From the NCBI GenBank assembly GCA_946481475.1, contig CAMLOB010000097.1:1-10115 (forward strand): DNA of 10,115 bases, given 5' to 3'. This document shows, piece after piece, positions 6,349 to 10,115 of this stretch. Source of the DNA: an uncultured Chlorobiota bacterium. Lineage in GTDB: Bacteria; Bacteroidota; Kapaibacteriia; OLB7. The notes beneath the pieces were generated by a model. The model made no database searches. It saw only the letters and a program-made list of their open reading frames with translations, and had not been told where the DNA came from. The translations under genes and the position numbers were made by a program. The first letter of the stretch is position 1. Every line of letters begins with the position of its first letter.

Positions 6349-6957
6349 TCAGAGGAGACCTTCGCGCTCCAGAATCTTTTTTGCCTCCCTCATTCCCTTC
6401 ACTCTTTCAGCCCGCAGTCCGGCTGCTCTTGCACTCTCCACGTTGAGATGGTTGTCGTCGAAGTAGAGGATCCGTTCCGGGGCGTGATCGAGTTGTTCGA
6501 TGACGTGGTCGAAGATCTCCCGGTCCGGCTTCATCATGCCGATCCGGAAGGAGAGAAAGTGATGGTCGAATGCATCGTGCAGACCGAAGCTGCCGGTCAT
6601 GATCTCCCAGTGGAGGGGATTGGTGTTCGAGAGACATCCCAGACCGAGACGACTCCTGAGGGAGGTCAGGATCTGATCGGTCCCTTCGTACTTCCTGCCG
6701 ATCCACGAACCGAACCCGCGCAGGAACTCTTCCGGCGGCACGGTCAGTCCCATCTCCGCCACGATCTCCTCGCCGAACTTGTCTATGTCGATCTTTCCCG
6801 ACTCAAACGTCCGGACCGCATCGGAACGGAGCCAGCGATGCCAGACCTCCTCCTCGGTAATATTCCCGCCGCTCCACTCGATCATCGTCTCCACCCCGGT
6901 CAGCTCCACGACGACACCCCCCAGATCAAACAGCACACACTCAACCTGCATTGACAT
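6349..6957 (-). CDS. HAD-superfamily phosphatase, YihX-like
   Basis: The 202-residue protein has the HAD motifs in order: I, FDLGGV with nucleophile D11; II, LSNTN with S110; III, K143 in MMKPD; IV, FDDN with D167 and D168. The helical cap lies between motifs I and II (about 15-95). Length and motif spelling (FDLG, LSNTN, FDDN) resemble E. coli YihX, an alpha-glucose-1-phosphatase, so a sugar-phosphate substrate is plausible but not proven. As in YihX-type members, the second acidic residue of motif I is replaced by Gly (G13). The frame is open further upstream to 7029, but that part lies in repeat DNA and the preceding gene; ATG 6957 has GGGGAG 9 nt upstream and places motif I at the usual position. 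It overlaps the glycosyltransferase end by 17 nt and is the last gene of the operon. The stop codon lies in the end of the palindromic element. Confidence 0.88.
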   Translation of the reverse strand: MSMQVECVLFDLGGVVVELTGVETMIEWSGGNITEEEVWHRWLRSDAVRTFESGKIDIDKFGEEIVAEMGLTVPPEEFLRGFGSWIGRKYEGTDQILTSLRSRLGLGCLSNTNPLHWEIMTGSFGLHDAFDHHFLSFRIGMMKPDREIFDHVIEQLDHAPERILYFDDNHLNVESARAAGLRAERVKGMREAKKILEREGLL

Positions 6958-8140
6958 ATCCCGATTCTCCCCTTTGCGTCTTCGCCCTTTGCGTTCTTTG
7001 CGTGATGATCTCTTCATACAGCCGGACAAACTCCCCGGCTACCGGTTCCGCATCAAACCTCTCCCGGATCACTTCCGGACCGCGATGATACGCAACTTCT
7101 GCGTGATGTCGGTCGGCAAGGGAACGGAGTATCGTCACGGCCATCCCCTCGGCATCGCGGGGCGTACAGCGGTAGACAAGTTCTTCCGGGAGCGACGGGA
7201 CGATGCCGACGTTTGTGGAGACGACGGGAATTCCCGTGGCCAGTCCTTCAAGGATCGCCATCCCCTGTGCCTCGTAGAGCGAACTGTGGAGCAGAAGGTC
7301 GTGCTCGCGGTAGAGATCGGGAAGCCGGTCGTGGTCGAACTCTCCAAGAATTTCGACACACTCCTGAAGCCCGAGGTCCCGGACAAGTCCCTGGATCCGG
7401 GACCGTTCACTCCGGTCTCCCTTCCACCCGGCAATCGTCAGCGAAAGTCCCGGACGATGCCGACGGGCAAGGGCAACCGCATGCAGAAGCGTGGGATAAT
7501 CCTTCAACGGAATCAGCGAGGCAACGCTCAGCAGCCGTTCTCCCGATCGAACGGTTCCCGGAGAGAAGAAGGCCGGATAAAGACCGAGGGGCAACACCTG
7601 CAACTTGTCGCGATAGGCCGGGGGGACCTTTGCCGCAAGCCACGCCGAGCCGGCGGTCAGAGCAGAGGCTTCCTCCATCGAACGCTCGACAAGCCACCGG
7701 CTTCTGCGATGGAGTTGCGCGCCGTATCCGGCCTCTTTCTCAGCCGCAAGTTCTCCACCGGCCAGCGAGACGACCGAGGGAATCCCGAGTCTGCGGGCCG
7801 CCCGCACGGCAAGATATCCGGTCTCGGTCCCCCAGAAAGCATGAACCAGATCGTACGGGGCGCGATGGTGTTCACGCCGCATCATCTCCTTCAGCCTGAA
7901 CCAGACGGGAAGTTTCCTGATCCCTCTGCGCATACTCTCGCTCAGACAGTGGACGGTGGCGCCACATGCGGTGTAGGTGGCTGTACGGTAAGGATAGTGG
8001 AGTGCAAAGACGGTCGGTTCGATGTGGGGGGCCAGCGAGGCGACCAGATTCCGGATAACCGGTATGCACCAGTCGTTGTCGTTGGCCGGGAAGGAGGGGA
8101 GGATATATGCGATGCGCATCTGTCGGCCGTCGGACATCAT
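6941..8140 (-). CDS. GT4-family glycosyltransferase (GT-B fold)
   Basis: A 399-residue, probably cytoplasmic or membrane-associated enzyme that moves a sugar from a nucleotide donor to an unknown acceptor. The N-terminal Rossmann half starts with MRIAYILPSFP (from residue 8) and has VHAFWG (99-104); the C-terminal half starts near LLSVASLIPLKDY (203-215). The GT4 donor-binding signature ExxxxxxxE is E290-AQGMAIL-E298, followed by GLATGIPVVST. No signal peptide or transmembrane helix is seen. The start at 8140 overlaps the methyltransferase stop (ATGATG around TGA), implying translational coupling; ATG 8137 and 8119 (MRIAYI) are alternatives, the last matching the usual family start. The C-terminus is extended by a repeat-encoded TQR-rich tail (380-391) plus GESGYVNAG. 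Donor and acceptor cannot be read from the sequence. Confidence 0.9.
   Translation of the reverse strand: MMSDGRQMRIAYILPSFPANDNDWCIPVIRNLVASLAPHIEPTVFALHYPYRTATYTACGATVHCLSESMRRGIRKLPVWFRLKEMMRREHHRAPYDLVHAFWGTETGYLAVRAARRLGIPSVVSLAGGELAAEKEAGYGAQLHRRSRWLVERSMEEASALTAGSAWLAAKVPPAYRDKLQVLPLGLYPAFFSPGTVRSGERLLSVASLIPLKDYPTLLHAVALARRHRPGLSLTIAGWKGDRSERSRIQGLVRDLGLQECVEILGEFDHDRLPDLYREHDLLLHSSLYEAQGMAILEGLATGIPVVSTNVGIVPSLPEELVYRCTPRDAEGMAVTILRSLADRHHAEVAYHRGPEVIRERFDAEPVAGEFVRLYEEIITQRTQRAKTQRGESGYVNAG
6967..6972 (-). promoter_or_regulatory. Ribosome binding site of the HAD phosphatase gene
   Basis: GGGGAG on the - strand, 9 nt before ATG 6957. It decides the start against the longer frame and against ATG 6951 (spacing 15 nt). 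It sits at the downstream edge of the ACGCAAAG repeat, so the repeat supplies or abuts the translation signal. Confidence 0.55.
6971..7003 (-). repeat. ACGCAAAG-type tandem repeat in the glycosyltransferase/phosphatase overlap
   Basis: On the - strand: ACGCAAAGA, ACGCAAAGG, GCGAAG, ACGCAAAGG. In the glycosyltransferase frame it encodes TQRTQRAKTQRG (residues 380-391), beyond where a GT4 fold normally ends. It resembles, in spelling and period, the CTTGGTG/CACCAAG repeats on the other side of the phosphatase gene (6200-6316). Confidence 0.7.
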
Positions 8141-8808
8141 CTCCCCGCAAATGCCGTGATGTGAAAGAGTTCAAGATTCTTTATACGCCGTTGCTCATCT
8201 GCAAGCCGGTAGCCGGATCCCAGAAAGATGGAGATGATCCGTTCATACCCGGAGTCTTCCGAAAAAATAATCACTACCCGTCCCTCCTCGGCCAGATACT
8301 CCTTTGCCTCCTCGGCAAATCTTCTGACGACCTCGAAACCTTTCCCCGCATTCAATGCCTGCTCCAGCGGGGTGACCGCTTCCTTTCCGTAGAAGGGAAT
8401 GTTGAAGCAGATCAGATCGAACTTCTCCGGCTCAAGTCCTGCAAACAGGTCGGAGAGTCTGACCGGCATCTCCACACCGTTCTCCTTTGCATTCCGTCCG
8501 GCCAGATCGACCGCACAGGGATTGATGTCGCAGGCGATCACCTCGGCTCCGGCCCGGGCAGCGAGAACCCCGACAGCGCCCGAACCGGTTCCCATATCGA
8601 GAAAGGCTTTGCCCGATAGCGATCTCTTCAGCAGATAGTCGATGAAGAGAGGCGTGCTGAGAAAACAGGTCGGATGAAAGACGTCGGGATGAGTGTGGAA
8701 CCTGCAGCCGCGGATCACAGCCCGGCGTGAACGTCGCAGTCTCCGTTCGGCATATCTCCGGTAGGGGATGCCGATCAGACGTCGAAAGATCCTGCGCAGA
8801 CGTGTCAT
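8137..8808 (-). CDS. HemK/PrmC-like SAM-dependent methyltransferase
   Basis: The 223-residue enzyme has a basic N-terminus (about 1-33, arginine-rich), a substrate-side segment VFHPTCFLSTPLF (43-55), SAM motif I LDMGTGSGAVG (70-80), acidic residue D94 in ACDINP, and N136-I-P-F-Y in place of the (N/D)PP(Y/F) motif of HemK-type N-methyltransferases. The first proline of that motif is Ile here, so activity or substrate may differ. The fold fits class I methyltransferases of the MTS/HemK type, and the small size and FHP...ST segment resemble a branch seen beside biosynthetic genes rather than the release-factor enzyme PrmC, which is longer. The frame is open up to 9081, but that stretch lies inside the radical SAM gene; ATG 8808 lies 11 nt after that gene's stop. 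It overlaps the glycosyltransferase start by 4 nt. The methylated substrate is unknown. Confidence 0.85.
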   Translation of the reverse strand: MTRLRRIFRRLIGIPYRRYAERRLRRSRRAVIRGCRFHTHPDVFHPTCFLSTPLFIDYLLKRSLSGKAFLDMGTGSGAVGVLAARAGAEVIACDINPCAVDLAGRNAKENGVEMPVRLSDLFAGLEPEKFDLICFNIPFYGKEAVTPLEQALNAGKGFEVVRRFAEEAKEYLAEEGRVVIIFSEDSGYERIISIFLGSGYRLADEQRRIKNLELFHITAFAGR

Positions 8809-8819
8809 GGCGGTCCGGT

Positions 8820-10115
8820 TCAAAATCCCTGAATTTCCGGCTGACGATACCGTACGGTTTTCTGCAATGCCTTGATCTCGTAGGGGAGATGATAGAACCG
8901 GGTCAGATAACGCCAGGAACCGAGCAGCTTCATCATCCCGACCTGCCAGGACTTCAGTTTGATGTCGGAATTCGTCGGGTAGCGGGCGTTCAGGACCGCC
9001 TCGAAGTTGCGGATACGGCGGATATGTTCGGGCTTCAGCCAGGGGGTCAGGGGGTTGCGCCGCAGATCGAACGACGCCCACTCCGGACGTTGCCAGTCCT
9101 CAAGCGTTTCCGGATAGGTGAAGCCGGTGGAACGGGCGGTCTCGTAGAGATCGGCCCCGTCGAGCGGAATCGGAGAGTAGACGTAGATGATGATCTCGGT
9201 CTCGGGATTCCTCCGCTTCAGTCCCCGGATAAATTCGATGTCGCGATCGATTGCCCGGTCCACATCGTCGCTCGGCGTTCCGAGGACAAATGAACATTCC
9301 GGAACGATGCCGTATTTCCCCATCCGTTCGACGATCTCCACAATCGTCCTGCCGGTCTGCGTTCCCCCTTTGTTCATCGCCTTCAGCGTCTCGTCGTCTC
9401 CCGATTCGGCCCCCATGAAGACCATTTTCAGTCCCGAGCGTCGCATCAGTTCAAACGTCTCGTCGGAGTATTTCAGCAACTGGTCGGGACGCCCCTCCCC
9501 CCACCAGGCCAGGTTCAGTCCCCGCCGGATAATCTCCCGCGCAAATGTGGCCACCCGCTTCTCCGATGTGAAGAAATTGTTGTCGTGAAATTCAATCGAG
9601 TCGGCCCGGTATTTGCCGAGGAGTATCTCCAGATCGTCGACGATCCTTTCGGCATCGCGACCGAGCCAGCGGGATTTGTAGATCGGGACGATGGCGCAGA
9701 AGCTGCATTCGTAGGGGCAGCCGTAGGAAGAATGGTAGGAGAGCGTCCGCTCGCCCAGCACGGTCCGGTTGTAGTAAGGGGTGACGTCGATCCGGTGGTA
9801 GGGGAGGGATGGAAGGGTGTTCGGATGAAGGAGGGGAGCCTTCGGGTTCTGCACGATCTCTCCATCTCTTCGCCAGATCAGGTTCGGTACGTCTTCAAAG
9901 GGGAAATTTCCGGCGATCGCATCGATCAGTTTCGGAAAGGCCGCCTCCCCCTGTCCGCAGACGATGTAGTCGATGTAGTCGGCGCGGGCCACCACGGCGG
10001 TGTGGTTCGAGGGGAAGTAGCCCCCCCAGATGATCGTGATGCCGGGAAAGCATGACTTCAGATGTTTTGTCAGGTCGATCGCCCCCATCAGTTGCGGACC
10101 GGGCATCACCGTCAT
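8820..10115 (-). CDS. Cobalamin-binding-domain radical SAM enzyme (5' partial)
   Basis: The gene enters from the right edge; 431 residues are visible and the first part, probably under 100 residues, is missing. Residues 1-65 are the end of a B12-binding Rossmann domain (VMPGPQL, IIWGGYFPSNH, YIVCGQGEAAF); the DxHxxG cobalamin motif, if present, would be upstream. The radical SAM cluster motif is C133-PYE-C137-SF-C140 (CxxxCxxC), which binds the 4Fe-4S cluster that cleaves S-adenosylmethionine. Further core elements are DSIEFHDNNFF, GEGRPDQL, MGAESGDDETL and FVLGTP. A roughly 120-residue C-terminal extension ends in PEIQGF. Members of this class do difficult C-methylations, ring closures or rearrangements, often on lipids, tetrapyrroles or polyketides; the substrate here is not identifiable. 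First visible gene of the leftward operon, 11 nt before the methyltransferase; any promoter is outside the window. Confidence 0.93.
   Translation of the reverse strand: MTVMPGPQLMGAIDLTKHLKSCFPGITIIWGGYFPSNHTAVVARADYIDYIVCGQGEAAFPKLIDAIAGNFPFEDVPNLIWRRDGEIVQNPKAPLLHPNTLPSLPYHRIDVTPYYNRTVLGERTLSYHSSYGCPYECSFCAIVPIYKSRWLGRDAERIVDDLEILLGKYRADSIEFHDNNFFTSEKRVATFAREIIRRGLNLAWWGEGRPDQLLKYSDETFELMRRSGLKMVFMGAESGDDETLKAMNKGGTQTGRTIVEIVERMGKYGIVPECSFVLGTPSDDVDRAIDRDIEFIRGLKRRNPETEIIIYVYSPIPLDGADLYETARSTGFTYPETLEDWQRPEWASFDLRRNPLTPWLKPEHIRRIRNFEAVLNARYPTNSDIKLKSWQVGMMKLLGSWRYLTRFYHLPYEIKALQKTVRYRQPEIQGF

Larger units (their letters stand above)
6123..6349. repeat. Imperfect palindromic (MITE-like) element between convergent genes
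   Basis: It fills the only gene-free gap near the convergent junction (6113-6348). Its ends are inverted repeats of about 18 bp: AGAGGGTGTCTCAAAAGT (6123-6140) and, read on the other strand, AGAAGGTTTCTTAAAAGT (6349-6332), 15 of 18 identical. Inside are further inverted pairs: the CTTCGTG-type block at 6210-6235 against its imperfect complement at 6283-6308, and a central hairpin CGCCGCGG (6249-6256) with CCGTGGCG (6268-6275; one G-T pair). TCAGAGG occurs at both borders (6121-6127 and 6349-6355), target-duplication-like, but overlaps the inverted repeats. The left end recalls termini of some insertion sequences (GGGTGTCTCAAAA), which is from memory only. No transposase is encoded. The right edge covers the stop codon of the phosphatase gene. 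It may be a non-autonomous element, a bidirectional terminator, or both. Confidence 0.55.

Noticed and set aside
6958..7029. Upstream-extended start of the HAD phosphatase
   Set aside because: The added residues are repeat-encoded and strongly basic, and would displace motif I from its usual position near residue 10; ATG 6957 has a ribosome site.
6779..8164. Long + strand ORF of 461 codons opposite the glycosyltransferase
   Set aside because: It is antisense to a clear GT4 gene with an intact donor-binding motif; its translation is Arg/Pro/Gly-rich without any recognisable domain, typical of a GC-rich shadow frame.
8809..9081. Upstream-extended start of the methyltransferase
   Set aside because: The extra 91 codons lie within the radical SAM gene in another frame and look compositionally like a shadow; ATG 8808 follows the radical SAM stop by 11 nt.

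Overview
This 10.1-kb window is GC-rich bacterial DNA, probably from the FCB (Fibrobacteres-Chlorobi-Bacteroidota) group. The main clue is a C-terminal domain of the type IX secretion system (T9SS, Por) type-A sorting family on the first protein, plus a more divergent tail of the same kind on a secreted beta-propeller protein. No rRNA, tRNA, CRISPR array or transposase gene was seen, and the species cannot be named from this window.

Layout. Bases 1-6112 are on the + strand and carry four envelope or secreted genes: (1) a zinc metalloprotease with Ig-like/ASH repeats and a T9SS tail, whose reading frame runs in-frame into a mannitol-dehydrogenase-family segment at the left edge; (2) a putative lipoprotein with two similar modules; (3) a secreted FG-GAP/VCBS beta-propeller protein; (4) a small two-helix membrane protein with a PH-like cytoplasmic domain. 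A clear intrinsic terminator separates genes 1 and 2. Bases 6349-10115 are on the - strand and form a tightly packed four-gene operon transcribed leftwards: cobalamin-binding radical SAM enzyme (5' end outside the window), HemK-like methyltransferase, GT4 glycosyltransferase and YihX-like HAD phosphatase. The gaps and overlaps are +11, -4 and -17 nt.

The two halves converge on a 236-bp non-coding gap (6113-6348) filled by an imperfect palindrome with about 18-bp terminal inverted repeats and internal CTTGGTG-type repeats. A related ACGCAAAG-type repeat sits in the glycosyltransferase/phosphatase overlap, where it encodes a TQR-rich tail.

How the genes may work together. The + strand genes look like separate envelope functions rather than one pathway. 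The - strand operon looks like a small biosynthetic unit (radical SAM chemistry, methyl transfer, glycosylation, dephosphorylation) for an unidentified lipid, glycan or small molecule; the product is inference. The most striking anomaly is the first ORF: it has a secretion tail but begins as a cytoplasmic sugar-alcohol dehydrogenase, so it is either a recombination fusion or an assembly chimera.
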